Assembly (NCBI RefSeq): GCF_021729085.1
Contig: NZ_JAJSAR010000001.1
Coordinates: forward strand, 1,612,001-1,676,000
Direction of reading: 5' to 3'
Origin: Pseudohongiella sp. O18
GTDB taxonomy: Bacteria > Pseudomonadota > Gammaproteobacteria > Pseudomonadales > Pseudohongiellaceae
Length of the DNA stretch: 64,000 bases
Shown here piece by piece: positions 53,577-62,716 of the stretch (position 1 is the first letter of the stretch; each line of letters begins with the position of its first letter). Both the position numbers and the translations under genes were made by a program. A model generated the notes under the pieces. The model was not told the DNA's origin and ran no database searches. It saw only the letters and a list, made by a program, of their open reading frames with translations.

Positions 53577-55925
53577 TTGACGTTAGACATTGCTCTCGTC
53601 CTGGGAATACTGCTGGTTGCGGTGCTGTTGTTCGCGACGGAAAAGCTGCGCATGGATGTCGTGGCTCTGGCAGTTTTATGCGCGCTAGCAGTACTTGGGC
53701 TGGTGTCACCCGAACAGGCAATAGCCGGTTTCAGCCATCCAGCCGTAGTAACCATCTGGGCGATGTTCATCCTGAGTGATGGTCTGACGCGCACCGGTAT
53801 CGCCGAAGCTCTTGGTCAACGTGTTATTCGCGTTGCGGGAGACAGCGAAATGAAGCTGGTCGCCACCTTCATGTTGCTGGCCGGATTGCTGTCCGGCTTC
53901 ATGAATAACATAGGTGTGACCGCGCTATTGCTCCCGGTTGTGGTAAGTGTTGCCAGACAGGTTGGAGCTACCCCCTCACGTCTGTTGATGCCGATGGCTT
54001 TCGGCTGTCTGCTGGGCGGTGCATTGACACTGATAGGCACGCCCCCGAATCTTCTGGTAAGTACCGCGCTGGAAGATGCCGGTTTTGAAGGTTTCCACTT
54101 TTTCGATTTCACCCCCATTGCCGTCCCCATGCTGCTGATCGCAACTGCCTTCGTCGCCCTCGTTGGGCGTCACTGGTTGCCATCAAGAGACCCGGTTGCA
54201 GAGACTGGAAGCAGCCGAGACCTGCGCGAGCTGTACAGCCTTCAGGAACGGATTTTTGCTGTTCAGGTTGCCGAGGACTCATTACTGGTGGGCAAACGTC
54301 TAGGTGAAACCGGGATGACAGCAGCGGCTGGTTTGATGGTGATTGCACTCAGCCGTGGTGGTCAGACCCAGGCCTTACCGTCGTCAGTCACGCGGCTACA
54401 GGCCGGCGATATCCTGCTTGCGCAGGGCCGTCTGGACCGCTTCAAGCTGCTGCGCCAATGGAGTGAGTTGTCTATCGAACGAGAAGCCCCGGTGCTGCAT
54501 GACCGGCTTCTCGAAGATGCTGCGCTGTATGAGACGACAATTTCTGAGGAACATGGGCTGGTGGGCAGGTCGATCAGGCCCGCTGAGTTTCACGAGCAGA
54601 CTGGCGGCTGGTTACTTGCTGTGCTGCGTGGCGAAACAGTCCGGCGCACGCATCTGGGTGATTATCAGTTAAAAGCCGGCGACAAAGTGCTGTTTCAGGC
54701 ACCGGAAAAAGCCCGCAAGTCGATTGAGTCGCGTTATGAGTTTGCTGAGTTGAAGTCTGTCGACAAGGAACAGGTGCAGCATCACTACCAGTTGGATGAG
54801 CGCCTTTTGGTGTTGCGCGTACCTCGTGACGGTGCCCTGACGGGTAAGAGCATTGAGGAGATGCGTCTGGGCAAGGCCTTCGACCTGCGCTTGATGGCAT
54901 TGTTTCGCGCCGGTGACTTCATCCGTCCTATCCCCGCTGAAGCTGAACTGATGGGCGGTGATTTGCTGCTGGTGCAGGGTCGTATTGAAGATTTTGATTT
55001 GCTGCGAGGCTTGCAGCAGCTAAAGGTTCTGGATGACGCCACACCCTATCTGAAAGTTTTTGAGCAGGGCAAGCTCGCCATGGTGGAGGCCATCATTCAC
55101 CCTCACAAGTGGCTCAACAACAAAAAAGTTGCCGACCTGAAGCTGCGAGAGGCCTGGCAGGTCGAAGTCGCAGCGCTATGGCGGGGCGGGCGACCGTATC
55201 GTTCCGGCCTCAAGGATATGGAACTGCAACGCGGTGATGCCCTGTTGCTGGTCGCACCACTAAAGCAACTGGCGGCCTTGAATAAAAACAAGGACCTGAT
55301 CATCCTGGACCCGGTATCCGCGCCAGAGGTCGACAAGTCCCGCGCACCCATAGCGCTAGGCAGTATGCTCGCTGTAGTCGCGATCGCATTGAGCGGGTGG
55401 CTGCCGATCTATATTGCTGCTTTGTTGGGTGCTACTGCAATGGTTCTGGGGCGCTGCCTGAGCATGGAACAGGCCTACAAGGCTATCCACTGGCGTTCCA
55501 TTGTTGTGCTGGTGGGCATGATGCCGTTGGGAGCCGCCATGCAGGGCAGCGGTGCCGCCAACTTCCTGTCCGATCAGCTATTGATGTGGACGGGCAGTCA
55601 TAATCCTTGGTGGACTATAGCGGGACTGTATTTCCTTTCGGTGATTGGGACATTGATCATCCCGGTGGTGGTCCTGGTCGTGCTGATGGCACCGATAGCG
55701 CTGTCCGTCAGTGTTGGACTGGATATCCAGCCGCATGCTGCGATGATGGCCGTCGCACTGGCAGCATCGGCAAGCGTGGCCAGCCCGGTGTCCCATCCAA
55801 CCAATGTGCTGGTGATGGGCCCGGGCGGCTATCGATTCGTTGATTTCCTGAAGCTCGGCCTGCCACTGACTCTGCTTGTATTCCTGGTAGGCGCGGTGCT
55901 TATGCCGATCGTCTGGCCGTTGTAG
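53577..55925 (+). CDS. SLC13/DASS-family permease with four RCK_C domains
   Basis: 782 residues. Start codon TTG 53577, supported by GAGGG 7 bases upstream. N-terminal membrane half (about 1-200) with the family motif FMNNIGVTALLLPVV and GTPPNLLV. Then four consecutive RCK_C/TrkA_C-like domains at about 215-290, 310-385, 395-480 and 490-565 (each with a GLVG/GKS-type start and a LQAGDILLAQ-type ending). The C-terminal membrane half carries VSHPTNVLVMGPGG. Family members carry sulfate, dicarboxylates or other anions with sodium. Two RCK_C domains are common; four is unusual. Confidence 0.9.
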   Translation: MTLDIALVLGILLVAVLLFATEKLRMDVVALAVLCALAVLGLVSPEQAIAGFSHPAVVTIWAMFILSDGLTRTGIAEALGQRVIRVAGDSEMKLVATFMLLAGLLSGFMNNIGVTALLLPVVVSVARQVGATPSRLLMPMAFGCLLGGALTLIGTPPNLLVSTALEDAGFEGFHFFDFTPIAVPMLLIATAFVALVGRHWLPSRDPVAETGSSRDLRELYSLQERIFAVQVAEDSLLVGKRLGETGMTAAAGLMVIALSRGGQTQALPSSVTRLQAGDILLAQGRLDRFKLLRQWSELSIEREAPVLHDRLLEDAALYETTISEEHGLVGRSIRPAEFHEQTGGWLLAVLRGETVRRTHLGDYQLKAGDKVLFQAPEKARKSIESRYEFAELKSVDKEQVQHHYQLDERLLVLRVPRDGALTGKSIEEMRLGKAFDLRLMALFRAGDFIRPIPAEAELMGGDLLLVQGRIEDFDLLRGLQQLKVLDDATPYLKVFEQGKLAMVEAIIHPHKWLNNKKVADLKLREAWQVEVAALWRGGRPYRSGLKDMELQRGDALLLVAPLKQLAALNKNKDLIILDPVSAPEVDKSRAPIALGSMLAVVAIALSGWLPIYIAALLGATAMVLGRCLSMEQAYKAIHWRSIVVLVGMMPLGAAMQGSGAANFLSDQLLMWTGSHNPWWTIAGLYFLSVIGTLIIPVVVLVVLMAPIALSVSVGLDIQPHAAMMAVALAASASVASPVSHPTNVLVMGPGGYRFVDFLKLGLPLTLLVFLVGAVLMPIVWPL

Positions 55926-55928
55926 GCT

Positions 55929-56345
55929 TCACTTCATCTGTGAGAAATCCGTCGCGGTCATGTATTCACGCTGTACGCTGTCGAGGATGGCACCATCGCG
56001 ATTGGAGGCCTCATTGACTGCTGCCCACTCCGGGTCTGAGGCGAAGGCACGCCAGGAGGCAGATGCAGCTTCCATACTGTCGTGTTTGAGCAGATAAATA
56101 AGCGTGTTGCCCGACTTGGCTTCGTCAACGGGAATCCAGTAGCCGATATTGGTCATGCCGTGCTTTTCAAACAGGCCCATGGTGTGGTCGCGAAACCGGG
56201 CCAGCAGTTTGTCCAGATTGCCAGGCGTCGACGTGTAGGTTCGCAATTCGAACACCGGCCCTTCCTGGGCGGCAGCGCCGACAGCTGACAGCAGGCTGCC
56301 AACGAGCAGAGTTGCGGCGACAAGCGTTTTTATTGATATTTTCAC
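55929..56345 (-). CDS. Secreted NIPSNAP-family protein
   Basis: 138 residues from GTG 56345, with AGGA 7 bases upstream; GTG 56351 is in frame but touches that site. Signal peptide ending AAAQ, followed by a single NIPSNAP ferredoxin-like domain (VFELRTYTSTPGNLDKLLAR, HGMTNIGYWIPVD, LIYLLKHDSMEAASASWRAF, DPEWAAV). Role unknown; the domain forms dimeric alpha/beta barrels. It lies between the two SLC13 permeases and converges with the first (3-base gap). Confidence 0.87.
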   Translation of the reverse strand: MKISIKTLVAATLLVGSLLSAVGAAAQEGPVFELRTYTSTPGNLDKLLARFRDHTMGLFEKHGMTNIGYWIPVDEAKSGNTLIYLLKHDSMEAASASWRAFASDPEWAAVNEASNRDGAILDSVQREYMTATDFSQMK

Positions 56346-56508
56346 AATCACTTCCTCGCAGTTGAATGGTCCGCGAGAGCGTATCAGATCGAATGCGCTT
56401 TCTCTATGGCAATCCGATACCCTGCATGAGTATTGAGGCCATGTGTTGCCGCGACCCTAAGCTTCGTGTCACATTAGCTGTAACTAAAATTCCGGAGCCG
56501 CCTGCGAC

Positions 56509-58422
56509 ATGACACAGGATCAAATCGCCATCCTTGCCATACTGGTCCTGAGCATGGCCATGTTCATCTGGGGCCGCTGGCGCCATGACATGGTTGCCGG
56601 TGCTGCTTTGCTGGCCTGTATTTTGGTGGGCCTGGTTTCTGCAGAGGATGCCTTTGTTGGATTTGGCCATCCGGCAGTAATAACCGTTGCCTGTGTGCTG
56701 GTTCTCAGCCATGGGCTACAGGTGACGGGTGTGGTGGACGCCCTGACGCAACGAGTTCTGCCGTCAAGTGCAGGTCCAACAATCAGCATTTTTGCATTGA
56801 CGGCACTGGCTGCGGCACTGTCAGGATTTATGAACAATGTGGGCGCGCTGGCGCTGTTGATGCCTGTGGCGATTCAGGTCGCATCCCGGCAGCAGATCCC
56901 CACCGGTCGTGTTTTGATGCCACTTGCATTTGGCTCCATTCTCGGCGGCACCATGACGCTGATAGGTACGCCGCCTAACCTGATCGTGTCCGGTTATCGA
57001 GCGGAGGCAGGCCTCGGGTCCTACAGCATGTTCGATTTTTCACCGGTTGGTGTTTCAATCACGCTCGTGGGCATTTTATTTGTGGGCCTGCTGGGGTGGC
57101 GTATTGTGCCTGCCCGCAAACGCGCTGACACTGCAAGTTTCGAGACTGGCACGTATCTGACAGAAGTGCGGATTGTTGCCGACAGCAAAGCGATAGGCAA
57201 AACCATCCGGGAGGTGGAAGTCGCCCTCGAAAAAGAAGACGCACAGATTGTCGGTATGGTGCGCGGAGATTTCCGGGTCATTGCGCCTTATTCGCGTCGG
57301 ATTCTTCGTGAACACGATATCCTGGTGATTGAGGCTGAGCCTGAGTCACTTGGTGCGGCACTGGCCAGCCTCGGCCTTAAACTTGAAGAAGAAGTGATCA
57401 GCAGCAAGGACAGCGAGGAGGAAGGCGCCGCCGAATCCGAAAAACCTGCCGGCAAAGGCGAGAACGTCAAAAAGGCTGACACTGGCAAGCCTGAAAAGCG
57501 CGATGCCAGGCGCAGTACGTCAGAATCTGATGAAAAGACTGAAGTAAAAGCCCCCAAGAAGTCTGATGAGCTGATCATTCAGGAGCTGGTAGTCATGCCT
57601 GGCTCACCGATTTCTGGTCGTTCAGCCTCGGATATCGAACTTCGCACGCGTTACGGAATCAATTTGCTGGCCGTATCGCGCCAGGGGCGTCGATCGATAA
57701 AACGGCTGCGATCCACCAGTATTCGTGCCGGCGACGTGCTGTTGATGCAGGGTGTGCCAGAGTCTGTATCTGGCTTCGCCGCCGACTTTAGCTGTGTGCC
57801 GCTGGCTGAAAGGGATATTCGCGTGCCAGTCAAAGGGCAGGGGTTGCTGGCTGGTGGTATTTTTGTTGCCGCCATTATTGTGACGGCCCTGGGCATATTA
57901 CCGGTGGCGATCGCATTCGCTGCTGCCGTGCTCGCATATATGGCATTGCGTATCGTGCCACCCCGGGCGGTCTACAGTTCAATCGACTGGCCAGTGATAG
58001 TGCTGCTGGGCGCCTTGTTGCCAGTGGCAACAGCGATGGCCTCAACGGGAACTGCCGACTTGCTGGCGCAGGTGTTGCTGGATTCTCTTGCGCAGGGACA
58101 TCCAGTTATTGCTCTGGCACTGGTGCTGATAGTGACAATGACACTGTCTGACTTTATGAACAATGCAGCGACGGCTGCCGTGATGTGTCCGTTGGCCATC
58201 AGTATTGCTGATCAGTTAGGCGTTAATCCGGACTCGTTTTTGATGGCAGTTGCTGTCGGTGCATCCTGCGCATTTTTGACGCCAATCGGACATCAGAACA
58301 ACACGTTGATTTTGGGCCCGGGTGGTTTCAAGTTTGGTGACTACTGGCGCCTTGGTCTGCCAGTGGAGATTGTCGTCGTGGCTGTCAGTCTGCCAGTGTT
58401 ATTGTGGGCGTGGCCGCTGTAA
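56509..58422 (+). CDS. SLC13-family permease with charged linker in its RCK_C region
   Basis: 637 residues, paralogous to the permease 3 kb upstream. Membrane halves: FMNNVGALALLMPVA and GTPPNLIVSG in the first, FMNNAATAAVMCPLA and GHQNNTLILGPGG in the second. Two RCK_C domains (about 225-295 and 365-430) are separated by about 60 residues made almost entirely of Lys, Glu, Asp, Ser, Ala and Pro (about residues 300-360, around KDSEEEGAAESEKPAGKGE and KKADTGKPEKRD). That disordered stretch is unlike the first permease. Substrate unknown; inorganic or organic anion expected. ATG 56509 lacks a strong Shine-Dalgarno. Confidence 0.88.
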   Translation: MTQDQIAILAILVLSMAMFIWGRWRHDMVAGAALLACILVGLVSAEDAFVGFGHPAVITVACVLVLSHGLQVTGVVDALTQRVLPSSAGPTISIFALTALAAALSGFMNNVGALALLMPVAIQVASRQQIPTGRVLMPLAFGSILGGTMTLIGTPPNLIVSGYRAEAGLGSYSMFDFSPVGVSITLVGILFVGLLGWRIVPARKRADTASFETGTYLTEVRIVADSKAIGKTIREVEVALEKEDAQIVGMVRGDFRVIAPYSRRILREHDILVIEAEPESLGAALASLGLKLEEEVISSKDSEEEGAAESEKPAGKGENVKKADTGKPEKRDARRSTSESDEKTEVKAPKKSDELIIQELVVMPGSPISGRSASDIELRTRYGINLLAVSRQGRRSIKRLRSTSIRAGDVLLMQGVPESVSGFAADFSCVPLAERDIRVPVKGQGLLAGGIFVAAIIVTALGILPVAIAFAAAVLAYMALRIVPPRAVYSSIDWPVIVLLGALLPVATAMASTGTADLLAQVLLDSLAQGHPVIALALVLIVTMTLSDFMNNAATAAVMCPLAISIADQLGVNPDSFLMAVAVGASCAFLTPIGHQNNTLILGPGGFKFGDYWRLGLPVEIVVVAVSLPVLLWAWPL

Positions 58423-58435
58423 ACCGGATTGTGGC

Positions 58436-60586
58436 CTAGAATCCACTCTCCCGGATAAGAATCGATGCGACGTTGCGCCATATCTGGGCGGCAAGACTTT
58501 GTCGATCAGCTTCTATATGTAAACTTCCTCGCAGCACCTGCTCTGGTGACAGGTTCTCAATGTTCACCGGGGCAGAGACCCGGTAAACAGGCTGCTCCGG
58601 GATATAGTTATCTTCACTGTCGACACGAACGGCAATCGGCCCACCATGCACTGAGGCGAGGGAGGGCTCGGTCAGTGCGCGGGTGCTGGCGGTATCGACA
58701 GTTGCAATGACAACATCAAACGGTGGCCGGACTGCATTGTCTGTGTAAAAGCGCGCCGATGTATTTGGATTGATCCGATCCAGGTCTCGCTCATTGACCC
58801 AGGCTTCAATGACAACGGACTCTGGTGAAACAACCAGTGCCAGCCATTCATCTTCAGGCAACCATGCGCCCTCGGTAATCGATTGCTGAATCTCTCGCAC
58901 AACGCCGTCTATAGGACTTTTTATTATGAGGCTGTGTTGTTCCTGATATCTGCCTTGCTGGCTTGTATTTTCCGCTTGCAATTCCTGCCATGCAACAGGC
59001 GCCCGCTCCAGTAACTCGTTGTTGAAGCCTTGATTGTCAGTAAGCCAACGAAGCATTTCCAGCCTGATATTTCCGACGCGAATTTCGTGATCAAGGGCCG
59101 GAGAGCTCAATTCAAACAGAACATCGCCTGCCTTCACTGAGTCGCCTGGTGAGACTTTGATACTGACCACCTGCGATGCAACAGGTGCGTAAAGGTTCGT
59201 ATGCTGTTCAGCTCGCAGCAGGGCCGGTGCCTTTACGTCCCTTTGCCACGGAAACAGCAGCAGGGCGAGTATGGCTGTCACAAGTAAACCGGTGCGGATC
59301 GTCTGTCTGTTGATGGTCATAAGCGCCTTGTTTTCATTCCAGGCTTTGAATTCATTAAGAATTGGCCGGCCGATGAACCAGGCCAGTTCAACGATCATTA
59401 ACGCAATACCCAGAATCTTGAAGAAAAAGAAATAAACCAGCAGGGCAATGCCCAAGAACAGGAAGAAGCGATAAATCCACGTACCGTAGGAGTAAACCAG
59501 CAACAGTCGGTAAGTCTTGGTGGGGAAGTTCTCGGGAATGGGCGCATTTAATCCGAACAGTGCTTCGCGTAAACGCCAGCGGGCGATCGCAAATGCTCTG
59601 TCCTGCAAGTTGGGAATCCCAAGCAGGTCGGAGAGCAGATAGTAGCCGTCAAAGCGCATAAACGGGTTCAGATTGATAAAAAGTGTTACCAGCCATGTGG
59701 CGGTAGCGAGCAGAAAGACAGAGCTGCGCAGTGCCCCGTCGGGGAGAAAACTCCAGAGCAGCGTTGCATAAATTGCGAGTACCAGTTCAACAACAATACC
59801 AGCACCACCGATAGCCATGCGTTGGTATCTAGACGTTAGTCTCCATGCATCACTGGCGTCAGTGTACAAAACTGGCCACATAACAAGAAACGCGACTCCA
59901 ATGCTGGGAACACGGCACCCAAAACGTTTGCATGCATAAGCGTGGCCAAGCTCATGAAGTATCTTCGCGGCAGTTAAGACCAGAAACATGGTTATCAAGC
60001 CCTGCAGGCTGAAGAAGTATGGGAATTGTGAGAGAAAACCATCCCAGTTACGCTGTGCCAACCAGATGCCGGCGAGGAGTGCTCCGATTGTGACAAAAAC
60101 AAAGGTCTTACTGGTCAACCATCTGAGATAGGGCAGTGTCTTTTCAAGAAATCGATCAGGTCTTACAAGAGGGATACGAATAAAAAGGTAGTTCTTGACC
60201 AGCCAGACTACGTCTTTTCGTTTCAGCTTGTCGGCCTGCTCGCGTAGCCGGCTGATCGCCATTGCGCCTCGGCTTTGAATCAGGTTGTGCGTGGCAAGAA
60301 ACTTCAGTAAACGATCTATATCGTTAGTGGTGATACTCAGGGTTGTTTGCTCTGCGATATCACGTTTAATTTCATCGACACTATTTAGCGTCCAGCGAGA
60401 GAGAATTTCATATTCTTTCCAGCCAATCCTGAAGAATCGGTGTGCGACAGGATCCTGCAATACCCAGGTTGGGATGCCGTCGATACCGGGTGCGCCAGGA
60501 AATAAGGCAAGCTCTTCTCTTAGTGGCGGCAGTGCAAACGTCTTACGCTGGCTGCTGGGTGACTGGGAGACCGCTATTCCACTCAT
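58436..60586 (-). CDS. Fusion of PqqD-like domain, M50 metalloprotease and HlyD adaptor
   Basis: 716 residues. Residues about 20-110 resemble a PqqD-like winged-helix (RiPP recognition) fold. They are followed by polytopic membrane segments carrying HELGH (211-215) and NPFMRFDGYYLLSD (from 307), the two metal-site motifs of M50 (site-2) proteases. Residues about 445-690 are an HlyD/lipoyl adaptor (APVASQVVSIKVSPGDSV, SPIDGVVREIQQ). Both zinc motifs look intact, so the protein may be an active intramembrane protease. It starts one base after the GAF-HlyD stop. It is likely part of an exporter with TolC and HlyD. This architecture occurs in secretion loci but its biochemical role is not settled. 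Confidence 0.85.
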   Translation of the reverse strand: MSGIAVSQSPSSQRKTFALPPLREELALFPGAPGIDGIPTWVLQDPVAHRFFRIGWKEYEILSRWTLNSVDEIKRDIAEQTTLSITTNDIDRLLKFLATHNLIQSRGAMAISRLREQADKLKRKDVVWLVKNYLFIRIPLVRPDRFLEKTLPYLRWLTSKTFVFVTIGALLAGIWLAQRNWDGFLSQFPYFFSLQGLITMFLVLTAAKILHELGHAYACKRFGCRVPSIGVAFLVMWPVLYTDASDAWRLTSRYQRMAIGGAGIVVELVLAIYATLLWSFLPDGALRSSVFLLATATWLVTLFINLNPFMRFDGYYLLSDLLGIPNLQDRAFAIARWRLREALFGLNAPIPENFPTKTYRLLLVYSYGTWIYRFFLFLGIALLVYFFFFKILGIALMIVELAWFIGRPILNEFKAWNENKALMTINRQTIRTGLLVTAILALLLFPWQRDVKAPALLRAEQHTNLYAPVASQVVSIKVSPGDSVKAGDVLFELSSPALDHEIRVGNIRLEMLRWLTDNQGFNNELLERAPVAWQELQAENTSQQGRYQEQHSLIIKSPIDGVVREIQQSITEGAWLPEDEWLALVVSPESVVIEAWVNERDLDRINPNTSARFYTDNAVRPPFDVVIATVDTASTRALTEPSLASVHGGPIAVRVDSEDNYIPEQPVYRVSAPVNIENLSPEQVLRGSLHIEADRQSLAAQIWRNVASILIRESGF

Positions 60587-60587
60587 G

Positions 60588-61934
60588 TCAGAATCCGGTC
60601 CACTGTCGGATGGCGGTTAATGGCCGACGCAACACATATAAGATCAGCAGTGTTCTGTCACCATAGACTTTGGCTGTTCCTTTAAGGCCAATACGTCGGC
60701 TTTCGTCGGAGTTCAGTGACGCGGTAAGCCTGTAGGCGAGAATGCCTTCAGGCGTCAGGTCGGCCTGATAACTGGCGAATGTCAATGTAGCCTCTATGGG
60801 CCGGTGGGGGTCGGTGTTCAAGAATAGTCTGATTCGCGCCCCCGGATCCAGGGCAATGGCGTCGGCGACGGGTAGACGAATTTCAAGCTCAATTTGCGCT
60901 GGGTCAGCGAGCAGCATGATGCGCTCACCAATGTTGACCGGTCGGCCTTCCCACTCAGAGCGATCATTGAATACTGCGACACCAGCCTGAGGTGCTTTTA
61001 TCTCACTTCGTTGCAGCATGGATTCGAGATACCGGATTTCAGCTACGTTCTGTTCTGCGCGTCCCTTGAGTATGGCAAGGTTAGCGTTGGCGCGGGAATC
61101 TGATAGTCCCATTTGTGCCGCTTGGCGATACTCAGCATCCGCGACCTCCAATGCCTTGCGCGCCACCTCCAGTTGACTCTCAAGACGGCGTGCGTCGAGA
61201 GTTGCCAGAGTCTCCCCGGGTCGTACCTGCTGATTGGGTAATACGCTGATCTGGTCAATCACGCCGTCGATACCGGCACGGATTATGACGGGATCCTTGG
61301 CAATGATTTCGGCGGGAGCCAATGTCGTCTGGCTGACAGGTATCAATGAAACAACAACAAGACATGCGGCTGCGATCAAGGACCTGCGTTTAACGGTGAT
61401 TCGCTTGCGAATTGATTGTGATGCATGTTGCTTGCCAAGTGATTGCCAGATGTGGCTGACAGAGTCTGACAGGTATGAGAAAAGCATTAAATCAGCATCG
61501 CCCCAACGTTCGTCGCGCGCCACGATCAAGGCCGCCTTGAGCTGTCCGTCAGATGAGGAGAATGGTATCCAGACTGCGGCGGACGGCAGCCATTGCTGCC
61601 AGTTAGCAGCCACGTCGTCGGACAGGGCCGATGACGATATACGTTGGGGAGACAGGGACTCTTCGCCCTGTTGATGAAGTTCCTGAGCCAGGCTGCGGAC
61701 CCAAGATGCGAATGGTGCAGAGGCATCTGGCACGGCCAAGCCTGAGACAGCGCTAACTCGGCCTTTCGGGCCTCCTGATGGCTGCCATAAAACGGCTTGC
61801 CTGAATGGGCCCAGACTGTGAGTTTCATTAACCAGCATAAACGCCAAATGTGCGTCGTCTTTACATTGACGCAAGCGTTTCTCCAGCTCAATGAATACAG
61901 CCAGTTTTTGCAGTCGGCTATCGTGTTCGTTCAT
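60588..61934 (-). CDS. HlyD-type adaptor with N-terminal GAF domain
   Basis: 448 residues. The first 165 or so form a GAF-like cytoplasmic domain (KLAVFIELEKRLRQCKDDAH, FRQAVLWQP, AAVWIPFSSSDGQLKAALIV), followed by one transmembrane helix near 185-205 and an HlyD periplasmic adaptor (IIRAGIDGVIDQISVLPNQQ, long coiled-coil region 260-320, IKAPQAGVAVFNDRSEWEGR). A GAF module placed in the cytoplasm suggests ligand or redox control of export. Start ATG 61934 overlaps the upstream HlyD stop (ATGA). Confidence 0.87.
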   Translation of the reverse strand: MNEHDSRLQKLAVFIELEKRLRQCKDDAHLAFMLVNETHSLGPFRQAVLWQPSGGPKGRVSAVSGLAVPDASAPFASWVRSLAQELHQQGEESLSPQRISSSALSDDVAANWQQWLPSAAVWIPFSSSDGQLKAALIVARDERWGDADLMLFSYLSDSVSHIWQSLGKQHASQSIRKRITVKRRSLIAAACLVVVSLIPVSQTTLAPAEIIAKDPVIIRAGIDGVIDQISVLPNQQVRPGETLATLDARRLESQLEVARKALEVADAEYRQAAQMGLSDSRANANLAILKGRAEQNVAEIRYLESMLQRSEIKAPQAGVAVFNDRSEWEGRPVNIGERIMLLADPAQIELEIRLPVADAIALDPGARIRLFLNTDPHRPIEATLTFASYQADLTPEGILAYRLTASLNSDESRRIGLKGTAKVYGDRTLLILYVLRRPLTAIRQWTGF

Positions 61935-62716
61935 AACGGTGACAATCTTGCTGTGCCGCTCATTCCGGCACGCAACTCCGGGAAAGAGCCGTCAATTCTG
62001 GCAAAGACCTTGATGGACATGCTGACAGCATCTATTGCCGCACCGAAGCGTTCAATACGAGCAGGATAGCTTTTTTGAGTCTCATCCACATACAGCTCAA
62101 ACTCGTGGCCTTGCGACAATTGACTAATCCATCGAGACGGTACAACCATTTCGACATCAAGCACTGAGTCGTCAAGGATTGTCATCAGTTCCTGACCTTC
62201 TGCGACAAACTGGTACTGTTTTACCGGCAAGCTTTCTACTTTGCCCGCAAAAGGAGCGTGTATAACGCATCTGTCAACAATAGCCTGCATGAGGGCTGCT
62301 TCGGCCTGGGCCGCGTCGAGACGAGAGTCTGCCACACCCACTTCTAATACACTGATTGATCCGAGTCGGTCGAGTTGTTGGTTAACCTGTGAGACCTGAC
62401 TGGCTTCCCGGGCTTGCGCTTCGGCCTTATCGAGTCGTGCCTGGTGAATTGAACAATCCAGCGAGATCAAGGTCTGCCCTGCGGTGAAACTCTGTCCCTC
62501 TTTGACAGTTATCTGTTCAACTCGCCCGGGTATTTCAGTTGACAGGATTGTGCGTTGACGGGGTGTTAGCTGCATCCTGATTTCATTGCGCGTGTTGGCA
62601 ACCGGTGGATAGTTCGGCAACTCGGCACCGACCTGTTGCGCGAAGGTCATACTGCTGCACGGGATCAACAACACCAAGGCGAAGGCAGCTGTCGGCAAAC
62701 TCCTGTTCAGCTTCAC
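61931..62716 (-). CDS. Short HlyD-type periplasmic adaptor
   Basis: 261 residues. Signal peptide ending TFAQ, then lipoyl half-motif (STEIPGRVEQITVKEGQSF), a short coiled coil (about 95-140), second lipoyl half (IHAPFAGKVESLPVKQYQFV) and a beta-barrel (FELYVDETQKSYPARIERFG). It starts at GTG 62716, overlapping the TolC stop (GTGA). It is shorter than standard adaptors and has no membrane anchor besides the signal, so it may join the other two HlyD proteins in a composite tunnel. Confidence 0.88.
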   Translation of the reverse strand: MKLNRSLPTAAFALVLLIPCSSMTFAQQVGAELPNYPPVANTRNEIRMQLTPRQRTILSTEIPGRVEQITVKEGQSFTAGQTLISLDCSIHQARLDKAEAQAREASQVSQVNQQLDRLGSISVLEVGVADSRLDAAQAEAALMQAIVDRCVIHAPFAGKVESLPVKQYQFVAEGQELMTILDDSVLDVEMVVPSRWISQLSQGHEFELYVDETQKSYPARIERFGAAIDAVSMSIKVFARIDGSFPELRAGMSGTARLSPL

